Source: Oxynema aestuarii AP17
Lineage (GTDB): Bacteria > Cyanobacteriota > Cyanobacteriia > Cyanobacteriales > Laspinemataceae
Direction: 5' to 3'
Assembly: GCF_012295525.1 (NCBI RefSeq)
Contig: NZ_CP051167.1
Location: forward strand, 3,827,501-3,891,500
DNA: 64,000 bases
Positions 27,707 to 37,148 of this stretch are shown piece after piece (the first letter of the stretch is position 1; each line of letters opens with the position of its first letter). Under the pieces are notes generated by a model. It worked only from the letters and a program-made list of their open reading frames with translations. It had not been told where the DNA came from and did not search any database. A program made the position numbers and the translations under genes.

Positions 27707-28105
27707 ATGTTAGGCAATTTTCAACAAAGCCAATTGAGAATTGAAATCGAAGCCTCCGAAGAGGACATTCGCGAGAGTTTGTTAGATCCGACCGAGTTGG
27801 AACGGTGGTTGTGGCCCGCTCGTTTGGACAGGGGTTTACCGGATCGCTTGACTGTCGGGACTCAATTTAAAACCCACATCGGCCCGATCGCGATCGCCCA
27901 CGAAGTCGAAGTCGCCGACTCCCAAGGATTGCGCTTGTTACTGAGCGAGGGAATCGACGGCTTCCACGAATGGTATTGGGGAGACGGTTGGATTCAGTCC
28001 CGTTTGGAAGGGGTTTCCTTACTCCCCCTCAATTTGGGGCAAACGATGAATTTACTGCGGTTGCGCGAGTTTTTGAGCGCCAAACAACGCAGCCGATCGC
28101 ACTAA
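27707..28105 (+). CDS. SRPBCC-like conserved protein
   Basis: The 132-residue product starts with an alternating strand (SQLRIEIEAS), a helix-forming EEDIRESLLDPTELERWLWPA, and later strands ending in LEGVSLLPLNLGQTMNLLRLREFL. The order of strand, two helices, strands and long C-terminal helix fits the SRPBCC (START-like) fold, which binds small hydrophobic ligands. This is a fold-level guess; no ligand can be named. It converges with murE, 23 bases apart. Confidence 0.65.
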   Translation: MLGNFQQSQLRIEIEASEEDIRESLLDPTELERWLWPARLDRGLPDRLTVGTQFKTHIGPIAIAHEVEVADSQGLRLLLSEGIDGFHEWYWGDGWIQSRLEGVSLLPLNLGQTMNLLRLREFLSAKQRSRSH

Positions 28106-28128
28106 CCCGGCAAAGGCGATCGTCGCTC

Positions 28129-29640
28129 TCAGCCCGTGGGAAGCGCTGCAAAGCGCTCCGCCAGCGCCAGACGCGCTTGTTCGCGATCGTCAAAATGGAT
28201 TTTTTCCGTTCCCAAGATTTGGTAATCTTCATGTCCTTTTCCGGCGATGACGACCCCATCTCCCGGTTGAGCTTGGGCGATCGCCGTGCGGATGGCTTGG
28301 GCGCGATCGCCGATTACCAAAGCTTCCGCGCTGTTGGGGATTCCGGCGACGATATCTTCTAAAATCCGTTCCGGATCTTCCGTGCGCGGGTTGTCCGAAG
28401 TCACTACGACGCGATCGGCCAATTCGGCGGCAATTTTCCCCATCATCGGGCGTTTGGTGCGATCGCGATCGCCGCCGCAACCGAACACGCAAATCAATTG
28501 CCCCTCGACAAACGGGCGCGTCGCTTTCAACACGTTTTCCAAACTGTCCGGGGTATGGGCATAATCGACGATCGCCGCAATTTTCTGCTCCGGAGACACG
28601 GTTACCCGTTCCATCCGTCCCGGAACTCCCCCAAATTCGGGCAGGACCGCAACCATCGCCCCCAAATCCAATCCCAAATGCAACCCGGCGGCGATCGCGG
28701 CGAGCAAGTTCGCCAAATTGTACTGACCCACTAACGGTAAACTAAACTCGGCGTCGCCCATCGGCGTGTGAACCGTTCCCTTCACTCCGGTCGCCTCGTA
28801 ACTCAACTCGCTGGCGTACAAATCGGCGGACTCGTCGGTTAACGAATAACTCCAAACCCGTTCGCCCCCGACCCGTTCGATCAATTGCCGACCGTAGGGG
28901 TCGTCGGCGTTAATCACCGCCCGTCCTCGGAGGTATTCCGGCGCGAACAACCGCGCTTTCGCCTCGAAATAATCCTCCATATCCCGGTGGAAATCTAAAT
29001 GATCTTGGGTCAAGTTGGTGAAAATTCCCACTTCAAAGGGAATTCCCAACACCCGATCTTGCGCCAACGAGTGGGAACTGACTTCCATCACCGCATATTG
29101 CGCCCCCGCTTTGACCGCTTCCCCTAACTGTTGGTGCAACTGCGGCGCGAAGGGGGTCGTGTGAATGGCGGTTTGCTCGAACCCGGGCCAGCGCGTGTAC
29201 AAGGTTCCGAGTAAGGCGGTGGGACGGTTGGCGCGACTTAACAGGAATTCGACTAAATGGGTGGTGGTGGTTTTGCCGTTGGTTCCGGTGACGCCGACGG
29301 TGAAGAGCGATCGCGCCGGATTGCCGTAAAATTCGCTGGCGACGGCGGCGCAGACTCGGGTCATGTCGGTGGCGGCGATCGGTCGGACTCCCTCCGGGGC
29401 TTGGGGATGCACTTTGGCCGCCGCTTCCGTGCTGACGATCGCGGCTACGGCTCCGGCGGCGATCGCGCTCGGCCAAAAATCGCCGCCATCGACGCGGGTT
29501 CCGGGCATTCCGATAAATAAATCCCCCGGCTGGCAGGCGTGGGAGTTGGTGGTCACTCCCGTAATCTCGCACTCTAGTTGTGCCGGATCGTTGACTTGAA
29601 TGCGATCGCCGAGACCGACTAATAAATCTTTTAATTTCAT
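28129..29640 (-). CDS. murE: UDP-MurNAc-tripeptide synthetase
   Basis: The 503-residue Mur ligase has the ATP loop GVTGTNGKTTTTH (about 115-127), a lysine-carrying central domain and the C-terminal motif DNPRTEDP, which marks specificity for meso-diaminopimelate. It adds the third residue of the peptidoglycan stem peptide to UDP-MurNAc-L-Ala-D-Glu in the cytosol. Full length, no oddities. Upstream lies a glutaredoxin-like gene on the same strand, 132 bases away. Confidence 0.96.
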   Translation of the reverse strand: MKLKDLLVGLGDRIQVNDPAQLECEITGVTTNSHACQPGDLFIGMPGTRVDGGDFWPSAIAAGAVAAIVSTEAAAKVHPQAPEGVRPIAATDMTRVCAAVASEFYGNPARSLFTVGVTGTNGKTTTTHLVEFLLSRANRPTALLGTLYTRWPGFEQTAIHTTPFAPQLHQQLGEAVKAGAQYAVMEVSSHSLAQDRVLGIPFEVGIFTNLTQDHLDFHRDMEDYFEAKARLFAPEYLRGRAVINADDPYGRQLIERVGGERVWSYSLTDESADLYASELSYEATGVKGTVHTPMGDAEFSLPLVGQYNLANLLAAIAAGLHLGLDLGAMVAVLPEFGGVPGRMERVTVSPEQKIAAIVDYAHTPDSLENVLKATRPFVEGQLICVFGCGGDRDRTKRPMMGKIAAELADRVVVTSDNPRTEDPERILEDIVAGIPNSAEALVIGDRAQAIRTAIAQAQPGDGVVIAGKGHEDYQILGTEKIHFDDREQARLALAERFAALPTG

Positions 29641-29772
29641 CGTTTCAATGACTCCCGTCGAGTGAGTACCGAGTGGGTGAGGGCGAGGCTGTCGCCCCCG
29701 TGCAGAGCTACATTTTGAGGCTCTTTTGGGTTGGTGTCCCCCGAGTTTTTAACACCGCTTTTGAGATTGCGG

Positions 29773-30057
29773 CTATTGTGAATCCCCACTCGGAAAATAT
29801 TTCTGTAACATTTGCTTCACTTGTCCGACGCTGGCGCGCGGCGAAGGTCGCGGTAAGGGTTCTTCCCTCGGCCCGTCGGCGCCGTCGATTTTGCGACACA
29901 GTACGGGAACTTCATACTGATACGCCTGGAACCATTCCGGGCGGGTGGTGATATCTCGAATTTCGATCGCCAAGGGGAAGTCGTCGATCTGTTCGAGTTT
30001 TTCTTGCAGTCCTTCGCATAAGTGGCAGCCGGGTTTGCTATAGAGAATTAATTGCAC
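29773..30057 (-). CDS. Glutaredoxin-like thiol protein
   Basis: The 94-residue product starts MQLILYSKPGCHLCEGL, with a CHLC redox motif at 11-14 and the cis-Pro strand VPVLC near 50, the thioredoxin-fold core of the glutaredoxin-like (DUF836) family. The cis-Pro is followed by a Cys, which is unusual. The C-terminus ends with a helix, VGQVKQMLQKYF. It likely performs cytosolic thiol-disulfide exchange; substrate unknown. Confidence 0.8.
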   Translation of the reverse strand: MQLILYSKPGCHLCEGLQEKLEQIDDFPLAIEIRDITTRPEWFQAYQYEVPVLCRKIDGADGPREEPLPRPSPRASVGQVKQMLQKYFPSGDSQ

Positions 30058-30800
30058 GATCGTTCTCGGTTCAATGCCGCCCCGATGTAGGTTTTCCCTA
30101 TTTTACGGGCGATCGCCTGTCGCACTCGCCCACCTCGGGCCGTCTTTGGGGCGATCGCTTCCGGGGAAGGGTTTTCGCTATTTTGTTTGAATCGTGCAAT
30201 TAATGTTTCTTGATTAAGTTAAATTAACTTGCGATATTGTCGGGGATTGTAAACGGGCGATCGCTTGAAAAAATGTTGTATTTGATACCTTTTAGCGGTT
30301 CGATCCCGGGCGATCGCCCGGGATAATTCGGGGATTTCAAGGATAAAAAGCACTTGTCAATTTTCTAAAGCGATCGATATTTTTTGCAAGGTTAAAATAA
30401 CTTTTTTGTGGGCAATCTAAAAATAGAGCATTTTCGTGCTTTTTTCGGGGGCGATCGCCGAATTTTCGCGCCAATGTTGCACCATCAAGCCGTATAATCT
30501 TCGCAATGGAACCCGCGCCTTTGGCGCCGCGTCCTCCCTCGGGGAGGCGATCGCTCCGAGGGAAACCCAAACATCGATCGCGAAACGCCGATCGCAAAAC
30601 GCCTAAATTAATCCCCGTTTTCTCGGTGGGGAATAAAACAACCCCCCTAGGGTAAATTTTTTAATCGCTACAACCCTTACCCCACAAGCACTTTCCTACT
30701 CCTTTAGAAATAAAAACCGAATTCCCGATCGAGTTATGCGACTTTTGCGCTACCATAGTCCTTGGTAAACCCTAAGACTTCATTCAACCTACAAGCGAGT
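30058..30800. other. Intergenic region before cysH
   Basis: The 743 bases contain AT-rich blocks, HIP1 sites and a 22-bp perfect palindrome at 30303-30324. No gene was recognised. The cysH promoter should lie in the last 150 bases. Confidence 0.5.
30303..30324. repeat. 22-bp perfect palindrome around a HIP1 core
   Basis: The HIP1 octamer GCGATCGC is flanked on both sides by GGCCC-rich complementary arms (ATCCCGG at the left, CCGGGAT at the right), giving 11 perfectly paired bases per half. It lies in non-coding sequence between the glutaredoxin-like gene and cysH. Confidence 0.7.
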
Positions 30801-31535
30801 ATGGTCTACACCCCAGAAGCACCAGTCGCCACCCGTCAGCAATTTGACATCGACAAACTCAACCAACAGTTTCAATTCGCCCACCCCCGCGAGATTCTCG
30901 CCTGGTGTATTGAAAATATCCCCCACGGCTTGGTGCAATCGACCGCTTTCGGTGTAAGCGGCATGGTCATCATGGATGTGCTTTACCGCGACTTGCAACC
31001 CCAACGTCGGGTCCCGGTGCTGTTCCTCGATACCTTGCATCACTTCCAAGAAACTTTAGATCTCGTCGAACAATCCCGAAAGCGCTACAACCTAGACCTA
31101 CACGTCTACAAAGCCTTAGATGCGGATTCGCGCGAAGCCTTCGCCTTGCGTTACGGTGACGAATTATGGCATCGTGCCGTGGATAAGTTCCACTATTTAA
31201 CCAAGGTCGAACCCCTCGAACGCGGTTTGAAAGATCTCGACACCGTGGCTTGGATCACCGGGCGCCGTCGCGATCAATCCCCCAGCCGCGCCAATATGGG
31301 CGTGTTTGAATACGACAAAAAAGGCCGTTTGAAAGTCAATCCCCTGGCGTACTGGACGCGCAATCAAACGTGGGGTTATGTCATCGAACACGGCGTGCCT
31401 TATAATGTCCTGCACGATCGCGGTTATGCCAGCATCGGCGACGAACCGCTTACCACTCCGGTCGCCGCCGGGGAACACGAACGGGCGGGCCGTTGGCGCG
31501 GTTCGGCGAAGATGGAATGCGGCATTCATCTTTAA
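30801..31535 (+). CDS. cysH: Phosphoadenylylsulfate reductase
   Basis: The protein (244 residues from ATG 30801; a TTG at 30762 is less likely) has the PAPS-reductase P-loop region STAFGVSGMVIMD, LFLDTLHHFQETL, TGRRRDQS and the C-terminal catalytic Cys in ECGIHL. It lacks the paired cysteines that bind an iron-sulfur cluster in APS reductases, which suggests it uses PAPS and thioredoxin. It produces sulfite for cysteine synthesis. A phosphatase of the CysQ type lies elsewhere in the window (46299). Confidence 0.93.
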   Translation: MVYTPEAPVATRQQFDIDKLNQQFQFAHPREILAWCIENIPHGLVQSTAFGVSGMVIMDVLYRDLQPQRRVPVLFLDTLHHFQETLDLVEQSRKRYNLDLHVYKALDADSREAFALRYGDELWHRAVDKFHYLTKVEPLERGLKDLDTVAWITGRRRDQSPSRANMGVFEYDKKGRLKVNPLAYWTRNQTWGYVIEHGVPYNVLHDRGYASIGDEPLTTPVAAGEHERAGRWRGSAKMECGIHL

Positions 31536-31644
31536 TCCCTTGAAGTGTTGAGATCGAACCGTTGAATCTACAAGGAAGCAGCAGTTAGTCGTCACTGCAC
31601 GGCGATCGGTGCGACAATGGAGCACGACGGACGGCTAACTGCTT

Positions 31645-32949
31645 ATGAACTCCTCCAAGGCGATTAAAATTCTCCACCTGTCCGATATCCACATGGGAAG
31701 TGGGTTTTCCCACGGGCGAGTGAACCCGGAGACGGGAATTAATACGCGACTGGAAGATTTTGTCGCGACCTTGAGGCGTTGCATCGATCGCGCGATCGCC
31801 GAACCCGTCGATTTAGTTTTGTTTGGCGGCGATGCCTTCCCCGACGCCACCCCAGCGCCATTCGTGCAAGAAGCCTTTGCCAGCGAGTTTCGGCGGCTCG
31901 TCGATGCCGAAATTCCCACGGTGTTACTGGTGGGCAACCACGACCAGCACTCCCAAGGACAAGGGGGGGCGAGTTTGTGTATTTACCGGACGTTAGGCGT
32001 ACCGGGCTTTATTGTCGGCGATTCCCTGCGGACGCACTGCTTGGAAACTCGTAGCGGTCCGGTGCAGGTGATTACCTTGCCGTGGCTGACGCGATCGACC
32101 CTGATGACGCGCAACGAAACAGAAGGGTTATCGCTGTCCGAGGTCAATCAACTGCTGGTAGAGCGCCTGCGGGTGGCCCTCGAAGGAGAAATAAGGCAAT
32201 TGGATCCGGAGGTTCCGGTGGTGTTGTTGGCGCATTTGATGAGCGATCGCGCCGAACTCGGGGCCGAACGTTTTCTCGCCGTGGGTAAAGGGTTTACGAT
32301 TCCCCTATCTACTCTCAGCCGACCGGATTTCGATTATGTCGCCCTCGGTCACGTCCACCGTCACCAAAATCTCAACCCGAGTAACGATCCCCCGATTGTT
32401 TATCCCGGGAGTATCGAACGGGTGGATTTTAGCGAGCAGAATGAGGAAAAAGGTTACGTTCTGGTGGAATTAGCGCGCGGATCGGCTCGCTGGGAGTTCT
32501 GTCCCCTCCCGGTGCGTCGTTTCTGTACGATTCGCGTCGATCTCTCGGAGGCTGAAGCGCCACAAGCCGAGTTAGAACGGGCGATCGCCCGTGCTTCCAT
32601 TGGCGATGCCGTCGTCCGTTTGATCTACCAAATTCCGGGCGATCGCCTCGACGCGATCGACAATCTCGCCCTGCACGACTGCCTCGCCGACGCCCACAGC
32701 TACACGATCCAAGCCGAACTCGTCAGCCAATTGGCCCGACCTCGGGTTCCCGAACTCGGCGCCACTGGAGGCATCGACCCCATCGAAGCCTTGCAAACTT
32801 ATATCGCCACCCGCGACGACCTCAAAGACCTCGAAGCGGATTTGCTCGAAGCCGCACGGGGACTATTAGCCGGAGAAGATAGCCTTCACCTCGGCGCCTC
32901 TTCCGGACGGGCAGAACAAGCGACTAGTTCGCAGTTGCGCTTGCTCTAG
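31645..32949 (+). CDS. SbcD-like DNA repair exonuclease
   Basis: This is a calcineurin-type metallophosphoesterase with the five motifs in order: LSDIHMGS, FGGDAF, VGNHDQHS, LLAHL and LGHVHRHQ, all within residues 8-230. The C-terminal region matches the capping domain of SbcD/Mre11 nucleases (FCTIRVDLSEAE...). Such proteins normally act with an SbcC/Rad50 ATPase on DNA ends; no SbcC gene is in the window. Length 434, slightly longer than typical SbcD. Confidence 0.85.
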   Translation: MNSSKAIKILHLSDIHMGSGFSHGRVNPETGINTRLEDFVATLRRCIDRAIAEPVDLVLFGGDAFPDATPAPFVQEAFASEFRRLVDAEIPTVLLVGNHDQHSQGQGGASLCIYRTLGVPGFIVGDSLRTHCLETRSGPVQVITLPWLTRSTLMTRNETEGLSLSEVNQLLVERLRVALEGEIRQLDPEVPVVLLAHLMSDRAELGAERFLAVGKGFTIPLSTLSRPDFDYVALGHVHRHQNLNPSNDPPIVYPGSIERVDFSEQNEEKGYVLVELARGSARWEFCPLPVRRFCTIRVDLSEAEAPQAELERAIARASIGDAVVRLIYQIPGDRLDAIDNLALHDCLADAHSYTIQAELVSQLARPRVPELGATGGIDPIEALQTYIATRDDLKDLEADLLEAARGLLAGEDSLHLGASSGRAEQATSSQLRLL

Positions 32950-33058
32950 GCCAATGGAACGCTCAACTATTGAGAGCTAACAGAATCAACCCCACCCGCC
33001 GAGTCATTCTGGAAAGAGGCTGGCACCCAAAACCTCCGTATCCAACGCCCTTTAGCTT

Positions 33059-33814
33059 TTACTTTTTGGCTAAGAGCGAATCGACCGGGGTTTTGCGCTT
33101 GCGAAGCACCAGTAACCCGGAAACTAACCCCAATCCGAGTAAGCTGGTCGGTTCGGGAATTTTGCGGGGTAAATCGACTTCGTACTCGTAAGACACCTTA
33201 ATCCCGGCAGAGGCGATCGTATCGAAGACCGACCACATATTGCCGCCGCCGCGTCCGCCTGCCATCGAGGAGTCCTCGGTTTCCACTGTAAAATCGACTT
33301 GACCCGTGCCGACAAACATGGCGGCGAGTTCCGCTTGGGAGGGGGCGTCGATCTCGATCGCGGTGGTGTTGCTGGATGCCGTCTCGAAGGTTTCGCCGGA
33401 GGTTCCGTCGCCGTCGGTGCTACCGTCGTAGGCGGATAAGCCCGAGGTGGTATAACTTTCGTCAAAGCTGACGAACGACGCCAAACTACTCAAATCGAGG
33501 CCATCGGGCCCGGTAAAGGAAAGGTCGGCGGTGTACAACGCCATAAAATCGGCGGGGGTGGTTTCGTTGAGGTTTTCAACTTGCCACGACCCGTCCAAGG
33601 CGGCGCTAAAGTCGAGTTTGACCGTTTTGAGAATTCCTAAACTCGGGTCGAACTGTTCGATAAAGAGGTTTTCAACGCCGTTCGTTTGTCGGTTGGCAAA
33701 CCCGGTTTCGTAGACGGGAGTCCATAGGGTACTGGCACGGGCAATACCACTGGGAAGCAATACCATCCCTGTGGCCAGGGTAAGTATTTTTAATTTGGAC
33801 AGTTGTAAAAACAT
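33059..33814 (-). CDS. PEP-CTERM secreted protein
   Basis: A signal peptide (LKILTLATGMVLLPSGIARAS) begins the 251-residue chain. The middle is a beta-rich domain with acidic, Ser/Thr-rich loops. The end has the sorting signal IPEPTSLLGLGLVSGLLVLRKRK, that is PEP, hydrophobic helix, basic cluster, recognised by exosortases that transfer the protein to the cell surface or outer layers. AAAGG lies 9 bases before the ATG. The ordering of the domain resembles the choice-of-anchor type PEP-CTERM families, a loose match. A strong hairpin lies in its leader. Confidence 0.88.
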   Translation of the reverse strand: MFLQLSKLKILTLATGMVLLPSGIARASTLWTPVYETGFANRQTNGVENLFIEQFDPSLGILKTVKLDFSAALDGSWQVENLNETTPADFMALYTADLSFTGPDGLDLSSLASFVSFDESYTTSGLSAYDGSTDGDGTSGETFETASSNTTAIEIDAPSQAELAAMFVGTGQVDFTVETEDSSMAGGRGGGNMWSVFDTIASAGIKVSYEYEVDLPRKIPEPTSLLGLGLVSGLLVLRKRKTPVDSLLAKK

Positions 33815-33857
33815 ATTCGTGCCTTTCTATACAGACTCTCTATTTTCTATAGGGACT

Positions 33858-33882
33858 CAGAAAAGCGGGTGGGGCTTTTCTG
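33858..33882 (-). promoter_or_regulatory. Hairpin in the leader of the PEP-CTERM gene
   Basis: CAGAAAAGC and GCTTTTCTG form a perfect 9-bp stem with a 7-base loop, 44 bases upstream of the start codon. It may control translation or mRNA stability, or end antisense transcription; no poly-T follows, so a terminator is not certain. Confidence 0.5.
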
Positions 33883-34171
33883 TTGCTCTGTTCCGATCTC
33901 AGTATCGGTTTTGATAGGGGGGTTCTGCCGTGATGACGATCGCAGGAAAGAGCCGATCGCACAACCGCGCGGGCAGCGATATCGATCGCCTCTCACTCTG
34001 GGAAATCGGAAATTCCGGCTTTTTTCGGCGCGAAAAGAATGAATGAAAAAGCAGAAAAATTTTAAAAGCAGAAAAAGAGGGGGATACCCTAAATTGTAAC
34101 TGATTTTTATCGGATCGAAGAGTTTAATTATAGATTTGCCCCGAGAAACTCAGAGCTAAGCGCCGCTTGGA
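33883..34171. other. Divergent promoter region
   Basis: This AT-rich interval separates the minus-strand PEP-CTERM gene from the plus-strand protease gene (357 bases in all) and should contain both promoters. No gene was recognised. Confidence 0.4.
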
Positions 34172-35122
34172 ATGCGGACGACGAGGCGATCGCGCCAAGC
34201 CAGCAAAGCGTTTGATTTGTGGCACCCTAGAACAGTAACGCTCCTGTTTTTTTCGCGAACAAAACTGGTGATTTGCCCTTCTCCCAAATTTCGATCGCTC
34301 CCCCGGCGCCATAGGTCGATCGTGGCGATCGCCGGACTGTGCGTCGCGATCGCTTGGCCGTCGGTTACCCTTGAAGACGGCTCGATCGCCTCCCCGGGGG
34401 CCCTCGGTCGTTGTGCGGATGCGGTCGCCGAAGCGATCTCAGAATCTTTGAGTGACGGACAGGTTCGCGAAATTGCCCGTCAAGTGACCGTGAGGATTTT
34501 CAGCGATGGCGGCGCCGGATCCGGGGCGATCGTCGATCGCGACGGCGACACCTACACTGTCTTGACGAACGATCACGTCCTCGACAACGAAGAAAATCCC
34601 GCTTATGCGGTGATGACCGCCGATGGGGAACGCTACGACGCCGAACGCTTGGAAACTCTCGATTTTGGCGATCTCGATGTCGCTGTAGTCCAGTTTCGCA
34701 GCGATCGCCCCTATCCGGTGGTCGAATGGGGGGATACGACGGCGATCTCCGTGGGCGATCGGGTTTACGCCTCCGGTTTTCCCAACTGGTATTTCTCGGA
34801 CGATTCCCTGACCAGTACCCGAGATTGGGGAACCAAAGCTTACCGTTTGACCACGGGCGAAATCGGGATGTACTCGGCGCGATCGCTCGAACGCGGTTAC
34901 CAACTCGGCTATACCAATGACATTCAAAATGGCATGAGTGGCGGTCCGGTTTTAGATGCGTCCGGTCGCTTAATTGCCATCAACGGACGCTTGAAATATC
35001 CCTTACTCGGAATCGATGTTTTTAAGTTTGAAGATGGAACTCAACCTTCCGTGGAATTATTCAAACAAATGGAGTCGTTAAGTTGGGCAATTCCATCGTG
35101 TCGCATTCGAGAGAGATTCTAG
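34172..35122 (+). CDS. Secreted trypsin-like serine protease
   Basis: The trypsin fold has the complete triad: His in LTNDHVL, Asp in FGDLDVAVVQF and Ser in NGMSGGPVLD. A hydrophobic stretch (IVAIAGLCVAIAWPSVT, about 50-66 from ATG 34172) is probably a signal peptide, so the real start may be the GTG at 34322 or a codon between. The protein should act outside the cytoplasm. It resembles the N-terminal domain of the fused protein at 37149-39371 and lies just upstream of a beta-helix/COP23 gene on the same strand. The stop codon lies within a heptamer repeat array. Confidence 0.85.
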   Translation: MRTTRRSRQASKAFDLWHPRTVTLLFFSRTKLVICPSPKFRSLPRRHRSIVAIAGLCVAIAWPSVTLEDGSIASPGALGRCADAVAEAISESLSDGQVREIARQVTVRIFSDGGAGSGAIVDRDGDTYTVLTNDHVLDNEENPAYAVMTADGERYDAERLETLDFGDLDVAVVQFRSDRPYPVVEWGDTTAISVGDRVYASGFPNWYFSDDSLTSTRDWGTKAYRLTTGEIGMYSARSLERGYQLGYTNDIQNGMSGGPVLDASGRLIAINGRLKYPLLGIDVFKFEDGTQPSVELFKQMESLSWAIPSCRIRERF

Positions 35123-35155
35123 ATTTTAGATTCTAGATTTTAGATTTTAGATTCT
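35114..35155 (+). repeat. Heptamer tandem repeat overlapping the protease stop
   Basis: Six units of AGATT(C/T)T run in tandem. The first unit encodes the last codon and stop of the protease gene. Confidence 0.8.
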
Positions 35156-35673
35156 TGTTGGGTTCGGGGCGATTTCCTGGGGTTTTTCGGGGAATAGACC
35201 GCAGAAACAGGATCCGACATCAATGATTGATTTTCGATCGAGAATAGCTAAAATCTATCTTCAGATCGCGGGCTCAGTCGAGGTCGCCGTGGGGGAGTCA
35301 GCAAACAACTCCGCGATCGCTCCGGGTCAGATTGAGGGAAGGCGATCGCACCGCTTCAGATAAATTAACATAATTTAAACTCTGACCGGGGAACAATTGG
35401 CAGGTGAAGGCGGTCGGATGTCCAAACATTTTTTGAAAACCGCTCCATTCATCGAAATGGGGCGGGAGAGAGTTGGGCGCTTAAAAACCCCAGGCTGAAT
35501 TTAAAGCTTTGCAAATACAACAAAATAGAACCTACTCCGGAGTTGATTTATTTGTTGGTGGCGAATAAAAAACATCCGGAAAATTCGATTATTTGGGGCT
35601 TATTTAGGAGGACGATCCAAAAATCTGCTGTAGTAATAAACAAGCTGAAAGGTTATACAAGTAGAGTTCAATT
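35156..35673. other. Intergenic region before the beta-helix gene
   Basis: About 520 bases without a recognisable gene; AT-rich toward the right end, where the leader of the beta-helix gene must lie. Confidence 0.5.
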
Positions 35674-37107
35674 ATGAACAAATTTACCTATCCAATATTA
35701 TTGACGACAATTGGCCTAATTAGTGCTACGAGCTTAACCATTCAAGCTGACGGTCGCTGGCAAGCGGGAAACCGCGCGATCGCCGAACAAAGCAGTTTAA
35801 ATCGAGAAGCGATCGCCCAACAAAGCATTCTCTACGTCGATCCCAAACGAGGTAACGATTCGCCCAGCGACGGACGCAGCGAAGCCAAACCCTTGCGAAC
35901 GATTAGCGCCGCTTTAGAACGCGCCACCTCTGGAACCACCATCCAGCTTGCTCCCGGTCGTTACAGTGCGGGAGAAAACTTTCCCCTAGAAGTGAAAAGC
36001 GGTGTCATTTTGCGTGGGGACGAATCGCAACACGGCGAACGAGTAGTAATTACCGGAGGCGGCGATCGCCTGACACGCAGTTGGGCCAAACAAAATATCA
36101 CGATCGCGGCGGGAAATAACAGTCAGATTCTCGGGGTTACCGTCACCAATCCCAACACCCGAGGAACGGGAATTTGGGTAGAAAATACCAATCCGACGAT
36201 CCGCAATAGCACCTTTGTCAACAACAATCGCGAGGGAATTTTTGTTTCGGGAACGGGAAATCCGACGATCGAAAATAATAAATTTACCTACAACGGCGGC
36301 AATGGAATTTCGGTGACGCGCGACGCGAGTGGACAAATTATCGGCAATGAATTTCACGATACCGGATTTGGCTTGGCGATCGGTCACAATTCCACGCCGA
36401 TGATTGCCAATAACCAAATTCGCCAGAACCGAATTGGCATCGTCGTCACCCAACAAGCGCGCCCGGTGTTGCAAGGAAACACGATCGAAAATAATACGGA
36501 TTACGGCTTGGTGGCGATCGCCCAATCCCAGCCCCAAATTGCCTCAAGTAACGTATTTCGCGGCAACGAACGCACGAATCAACTGATTACCCGAGGGCAA
36601 CAAGATACGCCCCCGACACCGGACGATCGCCTCTCCCATAACACCCAATTTAGTTGCGAACCTTACGGAAACGGCTACGCGACGATCGCCCATAAAACGC
36701 TCGCATCGATTCCCCAACCGATGATTACTTGGAATAATCGGGAATTCGATACGCCACAAAATCGCTGTAGCGAAGTGACGCAAAAATTAAATCAATTAGT
36801 GGTGAATCATGGCGGTCAGTTAGATCGAATGCTGTTTGCGACCGGACGGGTGAATAACTCCAAAGTGGTCTGTTTGGTCGATGACGTGCGCCAAAGTTGC
36901 CAACCGGAGAACATGCTATTTAATTTGAGCGGTGACAACGCCAGCAATCCCGCCGAAGTGTTGCGCCGATTAGTTGCGTTTAGCGTGCAAGGTAAAGGCA
37001 ATCCGGTGCAGGAATTGGGAGAAGAAGCGATCGCCCCTCTCGAATCGGTCGCGCGCAATTTAGAACCGGAATTGGGCTTGTGGTTCGTGAATCAAGGAGA
37101 GATCTGA
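35674..37107 (+). CDS. Secreted beta-helix (DUF1565) protein with COP23 domain
   Basis: A signal peptide (MNKFTYPILLTTIGLISATS) precedes a DUF1565-type segment (LYVDPKRGNDS, PLRTISAALERA, LAPGRYSAGENFPL, GVILRGD). Right-handed parallel beta-helix coils follow with repeated N.(I/F).NN, NPTIENN and G(I/L).V words (about 120-310). The C-terminal 150 residues match a COP23 domain: FSCEPYG, TIAHKT, IPQPMITWNNREF, PQNRCSEVT, FATGRVNN, VVCLVDD and CQPENMLFNL, with four cysteines that may pair. COP23 is named after a circadian-oscillating cyanobacterial protein of unknown function. It is followed 41 bases later by a gene with the same two domains plus a protease. Likely periplasmic or surface. Confidence 0.85.
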   Translation: MNKFTYPILLTTIGLISATSLTIQADGRWQAGNRAIAEQSSLNREAIAQQSILYVDPKRGNDSPSDGRSEAKPLRTISAALERATSGTTIQLAPGRYSAGENFPLEVKSGVILRGDESQHGERVVITGGGDRLTRSWAKQNITIAAGNNSQILGVTVTNPNTRGTGIWVENTNPTIRNSTFVNNNREGIFVSGTGNPTIENNKFTYNGGNGISVTRDASGQIIGNEFHDTGFGLAIGHNSTPMIANNQIRQNRIGIVVTQQARPVLQGNTIENNTDYGLVAIAQSQPQIASSNVFRGNERTNQLITRGQQDTPPTPDDRLSHNTQFSCEPYGNGYATIAHKTLASIPQPMITWNNREFDTPQNRCSEVTQKLNQLVVNHGGQLDRMLFATGRVNNSKVVCLVDDVRQSCQPENMLFNLSGDNASNPAEVLRRLVAFSVQGKGNPVQELGEEAIAPLESVARNLEPELGLWFVNQGEI

Positions 37108-37148
37108 CGTTGTAATCCTCAATCATCGCGGGTTCGCGATCGCGGTCG

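Noticed and set aside
35114-35155. Possible CRISPR array
   Set aside because: Seven-base units with no spacers; these are simple tandem repeats. No cas gene is in the window.
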